Source of the DNA: Spartinivicinus poritis
Lineage (GTDB): Bacteria; Pseudomonadota; Gammaproteobacteria; Pseudomonadales; Zooshikellaceae
Length of the DNA: 64,000 nt
Assembly (NCBI RefSeq): GCF_028858535.1
Contig: NZ_JAPMOU010000004.1
Location: 1 to 64,000, forward strand
Direction of reading: 5' to 3'
Under the pieces are notes generated by a model. That model was not told where the DNA came from. It worked only from the letters and a program-made list of their open reading frames with translations, and searched no databases. Of the stretch, positions 35,004-44,183 are shown one piece after another. Each line of letters opens with the position of its first letter. Within the stretch, counting starts at the first letter, position 1. A program made the position numbers and the translations under genes.

Positions 35004-36560
35004 CTAATCTGTCTTAGACTTATCTGTCTGGGCTGCTTTAGAGCCAGCTATAGTTAATTCTTGTAACTTGCTATAAGGTTGACCTTTTAAGATAAACTCT
35101 GGTGCATTTAATTCATTAACTGGCACACGAATCAAATCATATTCCCCCCCTTCAGGAGGATCTTCAAAAGCAATCTTTATCCAACTGTCATTAATAGGCT
35201 CTGCTTCCTTTAAAGTTATTTGTTCATACCAGCTCTCATCAGTTGTACCCAAATAAAAAATGTCATCCTTTTGTTCATTTATCAGCTTAATATCTTGCTG
35301 TATGTAAAGTTGAAGCACCTTGGGCACTGCATCCAAATACACCACTGCAAACTTATCCCCCCGGTGTTCATCCAAGTAGTTGGAGTGCTTTTTTCTGGGG
35401 TTTTCTGGTGGGGGTATGACTTCTGGGTTTTGGTCTAATAATGCGGGGGCAATGGGGCCGACTGGGCCGCTGTTTAAATCGAAGTGTTTGCTGCTTTGGT
35501 AAATATCAATGGCATCAATCGGTGTGGTGCGCTTTTCTAGGGCGACTGGGCTGTTTTCTAATTGGTCTATTTGCTCCCAGGTTAATTGTTTGCGGGAGTA
35601 CATCATTCGATAGCCGGTTATAATGCTACCGTTGGCTTTAAATGGTATCCAGATGGTATGGAAAACTGCACCTAATGCTTTACGCTTTTCTGAATCGTCC
35701 ATGGCGAATTGATTAGTTCGCATACTGCGGTAGTAGTGTAATCGTGTGTCACGATAGGTTTGGTGGTTATTGACGAGTAGTTCTCGCCACACTTTCCCCT
35801 CTTTAAACACATACACCCAGCCGCCATGAGGCAAAATATCCGACTCGGGCCGTAGTTTGTTTTCTGTAATATAGCCAAGCGGTTTCACTGGGATTATCAC
35901 GTTATCCCACTCTTCCATTTCAGTGTCTTTATGAACGGGAAGTACATTTTCAACAAACGGCAGATTCAGTGGAGGCTCAGTGGCAGAGGCATTCGATTTA
36001 TGCATCGATATGCGTAAACCCAGGTTGCGCGGCTGATTGGGAATGTTACTAATTGTAACCAGGCTACGGTGCAAAGTGCCGTCTTTTTTGTAAGGCGTCG
36101 CGCCTTCGTTGAGTTCAATCAAGCCAGCTTGACGATTGCCATATACCACTACCTGGTTCATATCCTGGCAGATACCTGCTACTTCGACGACTATTTTATA
36201 ATCCAGATCGAGCTTGTCTTCTCGATCAGGCCGAACCGGCTCTGGGATATACTCAGGCTCTTTCGACTTGCGGGGTTTGACATTAAAGGGAATGCGGGTT
36301 GGCACGCCTTGAATACTGATTTGCAGTACGCCATCTTGAATTTTTTGAACGATACGTTCTTTGACATTCCCTGCGCCTGACTCTCCCGCAAGACTAGTCA
36401 GCTTGCTTTCCAGCATAGGGTCGTTTCTGCAACTTTCATCCAAAAACTGTCGCATTTCATCATAGCTATGAAACAGCTTTTCAAAAAAGTCGTCTTCACT
36501 GGGATACCCACGATAATGAATTTCGTAGGTTTGATCTCCAACGGTGAAACGGGTATGCAT
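35004..36560 (-). CDS. 518-aa adaptor/effector-like protein
   Basis: First gene of the effector-like operon. Soluble, no signal peptide. An N-terminal helical head (1-80) is followed by beta-rich parts: LRISMHKSNASATEPP, then LPHGGWVYVFKEGKVWRELLV (about 243-263), then YRDTRLHYYRSMRTNQFAM. The G-W-V-Y-V-F-x-x-G-x-x-W-R-E-L block is loosely like the GYLYVY segment of the VasX N-terminal (toxin-delivery) domain of type VI effectors. The match is short, so a secretion adaptor role is only a hypothesis. Next gene is the lipoprotein, 338 bp away across a palindromic element. AAGGA before the ATG supports the start. Confidence 0.5.
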   Translation of the reverse strand: MHTRFTVGDQTYEIHYRGYPSEDDFFEKLFHSYDEMRQFLDESCRNDPMLESKLTSLAGESGAGNVKERIVQKIQDGVLQISIQGVPTRIPFNVKPRKSKEPEYIPEPVRPDREDKLDLDYKIVVEVAGICQDMNQVVVYGNRQAGLIELNEGATPYKKDGTLHRSLVTISNIPNQPRNLGLRISMHKSNASATEPPLNLPFVENVLPVHKDTEMEEWDNVIIPVKPLGYITENKLRPESDILPHGGWVYVFKEGKVWRELLVNNHQTYRDTRLHYYRSMRTNQFAMDDSEKRKALGAVFHTIWIPFKANGSIITGYRMMYSRKQLTWEQIDQLENSPVALEKRTTPIDAIDIYQSSKHFDLNSGPVGPIAPALLDQNPEVIPPPENPRKKHSNYLDEHRGDKFAVVYLDAVPKVLQLYIQQDIKLINEQKDDIFYLGTTDESWYEQITLKEAEPINDSWIKIAFEDPPEGGEYDLIRVPVNELNAPEFILKGQPYSKLQELTIAGSKAAQTDKSKTD

Positions 36561-36712
36561 TGAACAGTCCTTAGCAACGGTATTCTGGAAAGTCAGCTAC
36601 TATATTTTTTCATTAAGAATAGTACTAGTGGTCCATGCACAAAAATAAGATAACTACTTCTTCAACACCAGCACCGTTATTAGATTACACCAGTTGTCAT
36701 AGATATTTAGCT

Positions 36713-38308
36713 TTATTGATCTGCCTGCCTGAACTGCAAAACAAAACTGGTACCTATCTCAGTATCAGCCAGGATAATACTTCCTTGGCATGCTTCCATT
36801 AACGACTTGATAATACTTAAACCAAGCCCGGTACCACTCTGTTCTCTTCTTGTGGTGAAAAAAGGGGTGAATATTTTGTCGCTATTCGCTTGAGATATCC
36901 CACTGCCATTGTCTGTAATTGTTAACTCAATCAGTTGTCCACTCGTTTTAAGATAGGTGTCAATCTTAGTTGCTCCATGTTGTTTCGCATTATCAAATAA
37001 ATTTATCAGGATTGTTTCAAGGTTATCAGCCGTAATTGTTATCCTACAACTGTGATGTTTCGGTAGCGCAATCTGCAGCTCAGTTTCTTGATAACGTGAT
37101 GACAGTTTATTTAAGACTACCATTAAGTCAGCGGTTTCATTATCACTGGTCTGACTATCAGCCCTGGCTAACTCCAACAAGCGAGTCACTAAACGCTTCA
37201 GTCTGTCTGTATCCTGCTGGATATTCGACAAAAACTGCTGTTTAGTATTGGTTTCCATTTCATCAATATGGTCGATGAGTAATTCTGCTGCCCCTTGAAT
37301 ACTGGTAAGCGGTGTTTTTAATTCATGGGATACATGAGCAGCAAATTCACGAATATATTCCGACCGCTGGTGCAGCGATTTGGCCATTTTGGAAAAGCTT
37401 TTTGACAATAACTCCAGCTCTTTGGTCACAGGATGCTCTAATGGCTCCATTGACTGTTGGTCACCCTCAGATACCCTAGCCGTTTTTTGAATTAGTCGGT
37501 AAATGGGTTGAGATATGGCATAAGAAGTAAAAAGTGCCAGTAAAAAAGTTAATACAATGATGGTAGCACCAGCCAGAATCACCTTGTCTTTTTCAGCATA
37601 TAAGTGCTTTAAAATATTTTTAGGGGTGCGGGAAAGATAGACCACCCCCCATAGCTGATCACGATGAATGACAGGTAAGGCAACAAACACCCTAATACCA
37701 GTACCGCGACTGATTGAGGCCAATGCTGGTGGTGGCTCATCAGAAATACGCTGCCTGATGACACTAGTATAATGCCCTTCCATGGCTGCTTTTATTTCGC
37801 TGATATGAGCAAAAGATAACCCCAACTCTGAACGGCCAGCAATAACGTTACCGTGATAGTCCAGTAATCTAATGCCTGTGAGGGTCGTTTTTTGAGAGTC
37901 AAGCAATACCACTGTTAACAGTTTTCCTGCCTGCACGGCAACTGTATCCGCCGGGGTTTGCGGTGTTATGCCATCGGGCCTGGAAGGGAGTGATTTATTT
38001 TTAGCTAAATCAATTTGAGGATAAATAGGCGTATAATAGTTATCAATTTTTGGTTTTGCCTCGTTATTTATTTTTACACCATAATTCGATTTAGCTGTGA
38101 TCAGATTCGCCACTTGCTGTTTATAGCTGGCAGCAATTACTGCAGCTTGAGAAATCAGTGATAATTCCGTTTGCCTGACCAGCTCATTTTCATAAATTCT
38201 AAAGAAAAATATACTGCCTAAGGGTAAAACCAGCACAACTAAACTAACTATAAGAAACACTGTGCGTAAACGCAGCTTCCCTTGATATCGCTTGTTGTTT
38301 GTTAACAT
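36713..38308 (-). CDS. Sensor histidine kinase
   Basis: 531 residues: membrane helix about 17-36, a periplasmic sensor domain 40-240 (with LDSQKTTLTGIRLLDYHGNVIAGRSELG, a double-Cache-like or sCache-like strand), a second helix 243-263, HAMP, then EFAAHVSHELKTPLTSIQGAAEL with phospho-acceptor His328 and HATPase boxes N (LFDNAKQHG), G1 (DNGSGI) and G2 (GTGLGL). All catalytic elements are complete. The start overlaps the stop of the response regulator by 7 bp. The stimulus is unknown and I do not assign it to a named system such as CreC. Confidence 0.93.
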   Translation of the reverse strand: MLTNNKRYQGKLRLRTVFLIVSLVVLVLPLGSIFFFRIYENELVRQTELSLISQAAVIAASYKQQVANLITAKSNYGVKINNEAKPKIDNYYTPIYPQIDLAKNKSLPSRPDGITPQTPADTVAVQAGKLLTVVLLDSQKTTLTGIRLLDYHGNVIAGRSELGLSFAHISEIKAAMEGHYTSVIRQRISDEPPPALASISRGTGIRVFVALPVIHRDQLWGVVYLSRTPKNILKHLYAEKDKVILAGATIIVLTFLLALFTSYAISQPIYRLIQKTARVSEGDQQSMEPLEHPVTKELELLSKSFSKMAKSLHQRSEYIREFAAHVSHELKTPLTSIQGAAELLIDHIDEMETNTKQQFLSNIQQDTDRLKRLVTRLLELARADSQTSDNETADLMVVLNKLSSRYQETELQIALPKHHSCRITITADNLETILINLFDNAKQHGATKIDTYLKTSGQLIELTITDNGSGISQANSDKIFTPFFTTRREQSGTGLGLSIIKSLMEACQGSIILADTEIGTSFVLQFRQADQ

Positions 38309-39027
38309 GCTTTTTTAGCTAGTCGATAACCGACACCATGAACCGTTTCGATAATTAATTCACAACCAGCCTGCTGAAATTTGTTTCTGATATGCCGAAT
38401 ATGGCTATCGATTGTACGGCCACTGACGTGGATGTTCATATCGTAGGCAACATTCATAATACTATCACGATCAAACACTTTTTCTGGGCGCCGCATAAAA
38501 CAATGAATAATGGAAAATTCCATTGCTGTTAGTTTAACCAGCTGGCCATCCCAAAACACTTGATGTGTTTCTGGCTCAAGCACCAATAAACCATGGGTTA
38601 ATTTTGCATATTCCTCTGCTGGCTGTTGGGGTGCCTGTTGCTCATTAGTAACAGGCTGCACTCGCTTTAGGATTACATTTACCCTGGCAACCAACTCTCT
38701 GGGGCTAAATGGCTTGGTTACATAGTCATCACCACCTATTTCCAAGCCAATTATTTTATCTACCTCATCATCCCGTGATGACAAAAACAAAATAGGCACT
38801 TCAGAGCTTTTTCTAATAGCTTTACACACTTCCAGTCCATCTAGCTCTGGCATATTGATATCTAAAATAATCAGACTAGGCTGGTGTTGTTCAAACAACT
38901 GTACGGCCTGCAGCCCATCCTTAGCTTCGATAGGCAACATACCAGCCTTCTGTAAGGCAAACACAATAACCTGACGAATATGGGGATCATCATCGGCAAC
39001 GAGTATTTTTTTCTCCATTTTATTCAC
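38302..39027 (-). CDS. OmpR-family response regulator
   Basis: 241 residues: receiver domain with acidic pocket DDD (12-14), phosphorylation site Asp56 in LIILDINMPELDGL, Thr/Ser at SSRDD and Lys105 in VTKPFSP. After a Pro/Gln linker (about 120-140) comes a winged-helix DNA-binding domain with SGRTIDSHIRHIRNKF and the HGVGYRL wing. Partner of the downstream kinase. Lies 8 bp downstream of yciH, so the three genes are probably one transcript, which is unusual. Confidence 0.94.
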   Translation of the reverse strand: MNKMEKKILVADDDPHIRQVIVFALQKAGMLPIEAKDGLQAVQLFEQHQPSLIILDINMPELDGLEVCKAIRKSSEVPILFLSSRDDEVDKIIGLEIGGDDYVTKPFSPRELVARVNVILKRVQPVTNEQQAPQQPAEEYAKLTHGLLVLEPETHQVFWDGQLVKLTAMEFSIIHCFMRRPEKVFDRDSIMNVAYDMNIHVSGRTIDSHIRHIRNKFQQAGCELIIETVHGVGYRLAKKAC

Positions 39028-39034
39028 AGGGTGC

Positions 39035-39379
39035 TTATCCCCCTCCTCGTTTAGCTGGATACCCTAATTTATTAAGCTCAGCTATCAGGGTATCACAATG
39101 ATCACCCTGTATTTCAATCACCCCCTGCTTCACTGCTCCCCCTGTACCACAACGCTGCTTCAACTTTTTTGCTAATGCTTTTAGGTCATTTCCTGTCAGG
39201 GGCAAACCTTGGATAGTGGTAACTGTTTTACCACCTCTGCCTTTTACCTCCCGGCGTACTCTGGCCATACCATCAGCAAAAGTCTCCGATATAGTTTCCT
39301 CTGCTTCAGTAGGTTTGATTCTTCCTTGATCAGTAGAATACACTAGTCGACTATTATCAGATGGATCTCGTTTTGCCAT
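39035..39379 (-). CDS. yciH: SUI1/eIF1-like translation factor YciH
   Basis: 114 residues (E. coli YciH 108). The eIF1/SUI1 fold is shown by VRREVKGRGGKTVTTIQGLPL, then a KLKQRCGTGGAVKQGVIEIQGDH loop and the end LNKLGYPAKR. The bacterial protein resembles the eIF1 factor of eukaryotes and archaea and can influence initiation fidelity in vitro; its in vivo role is not settled. Head gene of an apparent operon with the two-component system. Divergent from the FMN-dependent glutamate synthase-like gene. Confidence 0.93.
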   Translation of the reverse strand: MAKRDPSDNSRLVYSTDQGRIKPTEAEETISETFADGMARVRREVKGRGGKTVTTIQGLPLTGNDLKALAKKLKQRCGTGGAVKQGVIEIQGDHCDTLIAELNKLGYPAKRGGG

Positions 39380-39547
39380 AAAAGATATACTCTAACCGTT
39401 AAATATATTAATTTTACTGTTGGATTTAGTGAATTTTAACAGGCACCAAGCCTGCTTAACACCACGCCATCTGCTAGCCACTATAATTAAACACGCGAAC
39501 GCCTGAGCTGACATAATATAGGTGATGAGCTGTATCGAGAGATAGCT

Positions 39548-41059
39548 ATGGACACTTTGCAAGAAATTTTCATGACAGGCAGCAACTTGATTGTTGGCCT
39601 CATTTTACTCGCCATCCTCTCCTTGATCATTGTAGCTGTTACTTTTTATATCATTGATGTCACTCAAACGACTCACGCTATCCGCCGTAACTACCCAATT
39701 ATTGGCCGATTTCGCTATTTTTTTGAACATTTAGGTGAGTTTTTTCGTCAGTACTTTTTCGCCATGGACCGAGAGGAACTTCCCTTTAATCGGGCCCAAC
39801 GGAGCTGGGTATATCGCTCAGCCAAAAACCTGGACTCCACCATTGCATTTGGCTCAACTCGCAACTTAAACCCGCCAGGAACAGTATTATTTGTTAACTG
39901 TCCATTTCCTACGCTAGAAGCCGATGCCGTTGATCCTCAGCCCATTACGATTGGCCCTTACTGTAAACAGCCATACATCACCTCAGGTATTTTCCATATT
40001 TCTGGAATGAGTTATGGCGCTATCTCAAAACCTGCTGTACAAGCCTTGTCACACGGAGCTAAACAGGCTGGCTGCTGGATGAATACTGGCGAAGGAGGGC
40101 TATCACCTTACCACCTAGAAAGCGGCTGTGATTTAGTATTTCAAATTGGCACTGCTAAATACGGTGTAAGGGACGAGCATGGCAGTTTAAGTGATGAAAA
40201 ACTAAAAATCATCGCAGACCATAGCCAAGTAAAAATGATTGAAATAAAAATGAGCCAAGGCGCCAAACCTGGTAAAGGTGGTATTTTGCCCGCAGTAAAA
40301 GTGACTGCAGAAATTGCCGCCATTCGCGGCATACCAGAAGGCCAAAGTTCAATTAGCCCCAATGGCCATCCAGACATAAAATCAGTAGCAGACCTGCTTG
40401 ATATGATTGAACACATCCGCTCAGTAACAGGTAAGCCAGTTGGTTTTAAAGCTGTTATTGGGGCTTATGGCTGGCTTGACCAACTATTTGCGCTAATCAA
40501 TGAGCGTGGCATCGAAACTGCGCCAGACTTTATTACCATTGATAGTGCTGATGGTGGCACTGGTGCAGCCCCGATGAGCTTAATGGATTATATGGGATTA
40601 CCCTTAAAAGAAAGCCTGCCACTGGTTGTCGATAAACTATCCGAATATGGTTTAAGGGATCGTGTCAAAGTAATTGCTTCAGGTAAATTAATTAATGCTG
40701 CCGATGTAGCATGGGCGTTATGCCTGGGTGCAGACTTTGTTACCTCTGCAAGAGGGTTTATGTTTGCCTTAGGTTGTATTCAAGCGTTGCAATGCAATAA
40801 AAATACTTGCCCCACTGGTATCACGACTCATAACCCAAGGCTACAAAAAGGACTGGTAGTGATAGATAAAACGACTCGTGTCGCCAACTATGTAAGAAAC
40901 ATGACGCATTATGTAGGTGTAATTGCTCACTCTTGCGGAGTTAAAGAGCCAAGACAGTTAAAACGCTACCATGCCCGCATAGTAACAGACAACGGCCTAT
41001 CCATACCGTTGGATCAATTGCACCCTAATATCATTGCCACAGATAAAACAACGACCTAA
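39548..41059 (+). CDS. FMN-binding glutamate-synthase-like protein
   Basis: 503 residues: an N-terminal membrane helix (about 15-38), then a GltB-like central (beta/alpha)8 domain. It shows ISGMSYGAISKPAV, MSQGAKPGKGGILP, DSADGGTGAAP and ASGKLINAADVAWALCLGADF, the FMN-phosphate-binding run, and C-I-Q-A-L-Q-C-N-K-N-T-C, an iron-sulphur ligand trio. The amidotransferase domain and GXGXG domain of true glutamate synthase are absent. This family is common but its reaction is not well defined; oxidation or reduction of an unknown substrate is likely. GAGAGA precedes the ATG. Confidence 0.88.
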   Translation: MDTLQEIFMTGSNLIVGLILLAILSLIIVAVTFYIIDVTQTTHAIRRNYPIIGRFRYFFEHLGEFFRQYFFAMDREELPFNRAQRSWVYRSAKNLDSTIAFGSTRNLNPPGTVLFVNCPFPTLEADAVDPQPITIGPYCKQPYITSGIFHISGMSYGAISKPAVQALSHGAKQAGCWMNTGEGGLSPYHLESGCDLVFQIGTAKYGVRDEHGSLSDEKLKIIADHSQVKMIEIKMSQGAKPGKGGILPAVKVTAEIAAIRGIPEGQSSISPNGHPDIKSVADLLDMIEHIRSVTGKPVGFKAVIGAYGWLDQLFALINERGIETAPDFITIDSADGGTGAAPMSLMDYMGLPLKESLPLVVDKLSEYGLRDRVKVIASGKLINAADVAWALCLGADFVTSARGFMFALGCIQALQCNKNTCPTGITTHNPRLQKGLVVIDKTTRVANYVRNMTHYVGVIAHSCGVKEPRQLKRYHARIVTDNGLSIPLDQLHPNIIATDKTTT

Positions 41060-41426
41060 CATTCAACAATCGCTGCTACTACCGATTTAGCTGATTAATT
41101 ATTATTTAAATTAACGTTTACTCAAGCAGTTTGATCAACTCACCAGTAAATACCAATTGCCAATTTGGCTAATAGCATAATTGTTATTCACAGGTTAAAG
41201 TTAGCAGTCAAGGCCTGAGTAACAAGCTATGTTTAGATAAGGCTATCTGTACATTGAATGCCCATTATTATTTAGGCTTAAGATAATAATGGGTTTGAGG
41301 AAAATCACATATCGCAGATCAATTGGCACATTTTTTGGGTTATGCTTTGGAGCAAAGTAAAACTACCGCTATTATTGGTCTCGGCTCAGGTAATTGCTTT
41401 ATAGAGAGAAGTACAGGGAACATGAC
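41060..41426. other. Intergenic region with an AT-rich hairpin
   Basis: CCCATTATTAT (41261-41271) pairs perfectly with ATAATAATGGG (41283-41293) around an 11-nt loop. It is 133 bp before the lipoprotein gene and could be a weak terminator of the upstream gene or a regulator site. An open frame without a start codon runs from about 41295 to 41429 and is not convincing as a gene. Confidence 0.4.
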
Positions 41427-42296
41427 ATGAAGAAAACACTTTTGGCATGCGCCATTTGCACCAGCCTTGCATTCAGCTCTGGCTGTGAGAACTTAAACCT
41501 CAATAAAGAGTCTCTTGGTACTGCAATTGGCGGTGTTGCAGGGGCCTTAGCTGGTTCACAAGTAGGCAAGGGCAAAGGTCGAAAAATAGCCATTTTAACT
41601 GGTGCCCTCATTGGTGCTTATGTGGGTAACCGTATTGGTGCGCATCTTGATGAGCAAGATCGAATCGCCTTGCAACAACGTTCAGTAGATGTGCTTAATC
41701 AGACCAAAGACAACCAGCCCGTTGTCTGGAAGAGTAGCAAAACTGACGCATCCGCAACTATCACTCCATCCAATAGCCGCTCTGAAAATCGCCCAGTTTC
41801 AATTGTTAGGGATAAGCGGGTAGAGCCTGTTGCCAATATGACATTAATTGGCAAGCCCTATAAAGCAGTCAAGAGCGTGAATATTCGCAATATGCCCAGC
41901 ACAATTGGCAATAAAGTCGGTGGCCTTAACTCTGGGGATGTGATTACTGCTGTGGGTCGCACTAAAAGCGGCTGGATTTTAGTGGCTAAAAATAACATTA
42001 CCTTAGGTTATGTCAGCAGTTCTTTTCTAAAACCTCACAGCGCTGCTACCTCATCAGAATACCAGGCAGTCGCTATGCGTGATGGTGGAGTTACCCTGGA
42101 GCAAGTTAAAAAAGATCAGTCAGGCGCAATTGACTTGGATAGTGTTAACCTTGATGAAATTGAACTAGTAGAAGATAAAGTCGTTGCTCAAACTGACTGC
42201 AGAAATATGGATTACAAAATAACCAGCAAAGGAAAAGAAACCACAGAAACCTTCAACGCCTGTAAAGGAGCTGATGGTGCATGGGAAATTATTTAA
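41427..42296 (+). CDS. Glycine-zipper lipoprotein with SH3-like domain
   Basis: 289 residues. Signal MKKTLLACAICTSLAFSSGC is a lipobox (Cys20). Residues 28-70 form a glycine zipper (GTAIGGVAGALAGSQVGKGKGRK, then GALIGAYVGNRIGAHLDEQDR) as in the rickettsial 17-kDa antigen family, which inserts in the outer membrane. An SH3-like domain (YKAVKSVNIRNMPS ... VGGLNSGDVITAVGRTKSGWILVAKNN) follows, and a third part with two cysteines. The start is the ATG at 41427 because AGGGAA is 6 nt upstream; an earlier in-frame TTG at 41394 would break the signal peptide. Confidence 0.85.
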   Translation: MKKTLLACAICTSLAFSSGCENLNLNKESLGTAIGGVAGALAGSQVGKGKGRKIAILTGALIGAYVGNRIGAHLDEQDRIALQQRSVDVLNQTKDNQPVVWKSSKTDASATITPSNSRSENRPVSIVRDKRVEPVANMTLIGKPYKAVKSVNIRNMPSTIGNKVGGLNSGDVITAVGRTKSGWILVAKNNITLGYVSSSFLKPHSAATSSEYQAVAMRDGGVTLEQVKKDQSGAIDLDSVNLDEIELVEDKVVAQTDCRNMDYKITSKGKETTETFNACKGADGAWEII

Positions 42297-42366
42297 ATCA
42301 GGATAGTTCACCCAACAACCTGTATTTTAATATTCTGTTCCCTTCATCCGCCCTCATTAAAAATAC

Positions 42367-42389
42367 AAAACGTAGCTCCGCTACGTTTT
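42367..42389 (+). terminator. Rho-independent terminator after the lipoprotein
   Basis: AAAACGTAGC (42367-42376), loop TCC, GCTACGTTTT (42380-42389), running into TTGTGTTTT. A 10-bp stem with A-rich and T-rich flanks acts in both directions, 70 bp past the stop. Confidence 0.85.
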
Positions 42390-42471
42390 TGTGTTTTATT
42401 AAACGAACGTTCCAGCTCAAGCAGTTTTCAGTCTGTTTTGATCTGATCTTAAAGGGGTGTTGCAAAAGGTC

Positions 42472-44169
42472 ATGAGTGCAGCAAAGTCGATTTTTAATGC
42501 AGTATTTGCAAGCATAGTGGTTTTGCGGCCATCGCTGAAGTGGCTTTGCTACATTGTATTAACTGCCTTATCGCTGACAGTTAATACATCACTGGCAACG
42601 ACTGAAAAGCGTGTCGCCTATTCAAAGAAATTTGGTATTGAAGTATTTGCTATTTATCAAGGTGATAACTGGTGCCATCGTGTTGTCAATATTGAGCTAA
42701 GAGCTGCAAACCCAGCTATTTTTAAATCTAATAATATTGGGGCTTTTATAAAAAAAATAGGTGCCGTATTACCTACTGAATGTGATCAGGCTCATCAACT
42801 GGATATTAAAGGTAAAGATAAGCACGGCCAGTTACACTTAACCGCAAAAGCCAGCACTAAAGACCAGTTAGCCTGGCAAGTAGCAATTTTAAAGTCTGCA
42901 CCTGAGGCAGTGAATAACACCACCACATCGTCTACCACAGCACCACAGCCTGAAGTTAATTCACTAGCCACTACAAGGCAGCCTACTGAAAAACCTGAAA
43001 AGCCTTCTTTGCAAAATGCTATTTCATACTGGCAACCGCCTAGTTCACAACAGAGCATTAAGTATTCAGCTGGTGCCCAGGATTTTGAAATATCAACTAA
43101 TGACTGGCGCTGTAAGCTTAAAATTAATCACTTAAATAACCCTCGAGAACAAAAACTATTGGTTCTTAAACCTCAAGGACTAGGATGTGATGAAAACCGC
43201 CTAGCCTATGGACAGGGAGTGGCTAATGTTAGTTTTTATGATGGCCGGGTTTATGAACAACTGAAGGGTAATTTTTATTTAGGTTACCACTTTGATTACA
43301 ACGTTGTTATTAATAAAAAGATTTTACTTCATCGTACACGATTAGATAAAAGAGAAGCATTAACTTTTTACCTTGGTGAACTACCAGTATTTGACACACA
43401 ACTGATTGGTGTTTTACTTCATACCAGCCAGGGCTGGAGTTTTAGTAATGGAGCCATTATAGCCCTGACTAAAAATAAGTCTTTATTTCAAAATACTCGA
43501 TTAATTAAACAGTTTGAACACGCCATAAGCGGGAAAGCAGCAACGATTAGCCATTCAACTAAAAGTTATAAGCTTTATGCAATGAATCAATTGGACTTAC
43601 CGTTAAAAATAGATAGCAATATGCTCTATACCGCTCAATTTACTAAACAAAATGAGCAATGGCTGGTTGCTAGTGACTCCATCAAAAACTATGTTGCAGG
43701 CAATATTAATCAGGCAACGCAAACTGCGCTATCACAAGGTTCTTTGGCAAATCGTATCCAGATCGATACAAAACGCTTAAAAAAAGCTTCCCTAGCAGAT
43801 CGGCTTACTTACTTATACGACGATGTTGATCAGATTAATAACCCACTATTACAAGCTGCTCAATTTTTCTATACCCATAATAAACTAAAAACCTTTGTTT
43901 TGGTTAAAGTCAATAATCTTGGCAACCCTGCCACTGTTGACTGGCCTTATCCTATTGAATTACACAACACGGGCCAGATTAACCAGTTAGGCTGGTACCT
44001 GGTGTGGGGAGAGGTAAAAGGCAACCCAAATAAAATTTCTAACAACGGCTTTTTAATTCCGCAAATATTTGTCGACAAAGTAAAGGCTTGTGAGCAAGAA
44101 GCCTGCCGTGAATATAACGATGTAACTCAGTTGGTGCTAGAGCGTTACCAAATGACAGAGTGGCAATAA
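42472..44169 (+). CDS. Exported protein of unknown function
   Basis: 565 residues with a long signal-like N-terminus (helix LKWLCYIVLTALSLTVNTSLA, cleavage near ATT). The protein has three parts: an N-terminal domain with Cys residues (NWCHRVVNIELR, LPTECDQAHQL), a Thr/Pro/Ser-rich linker (about 145-185), and a larger beta-rich domain with cysteine pairs (WRCKLKIN ... LGCDENRLAYGQG) to CEQEACREYNDVTQ. The linker suggests a periplasmic or cell-surface protein. No family recognised. ATG at 42472 has AAAGG 3-7 nt upstream; the reading frame opens earlier at TTG 42457. The next gene starts within its last bases. Confidence 0.6.
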   Translation: MSAAKSIFNAVFASIVVLRPSLKWLCYIVLTALSLTVNTSLATTEKRVAYSKKFGIEVFAIYQGDNWCHRVVNIELRAANPAIFKSNNIGAFIKKIGAVLPTECDQAHQLDIKGKDKHGQLHLTAKASTKDQLAWQVAILKSAPEAVNNTTTSSTTAPQPEVNSLATTRQPTEKPEKPSLQNAISYWQPPSSQQSIKYSAGAQDFEISTNDWRCKLKINHLNNPREQKLLVLKPQGLGCDENRLAYGQGVANVSFYDGRVYEQLKGNFYLGYHFDYNVVINKKILLHRTRLDKREALTFYLGELPVFDTQLIGVLLHTSQGWSFSNGAIIALTKNKSLFQNTRLIKQFEHAISGKAATISHSTKSYKLYAMNQLDLPLKIDSNMLYTAQFTKQNEQWLVASDSIKNYVAGNINQATQTALSQGSLANRIQIDTKRLKKASLADRLTYLYDDVDQINNPLLQAAQFFYTHNKLKTFVLVKVNNLGNPATVDWPYPIELHNTGQINQLGWYLVWGEVKGNPNKISNNGFLIPQIFVDKVKACEQEACREYNDVTQLVLERYQMTEWQ

Positions 44170-44183
44170 GGGATCATGCATAT

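Noticed and set aside
35004-36560. Firm assignment as a VasX-type T6SS toxin
   Set aside because: Only a short WVYVF block resembles VasX_N; there is no colicin-like pore domain and no T6SS structural gene in the window.
41295-41429. Open stretch upstream of the glycine-zipper lipoprotein reading HIADQLAHFLGYALEQ
   Set aside because: No start codon in frame, ends by overlapping the lipoprotein start; the IGLGSGN run looks suggestive but is too short to support a gene remnant.
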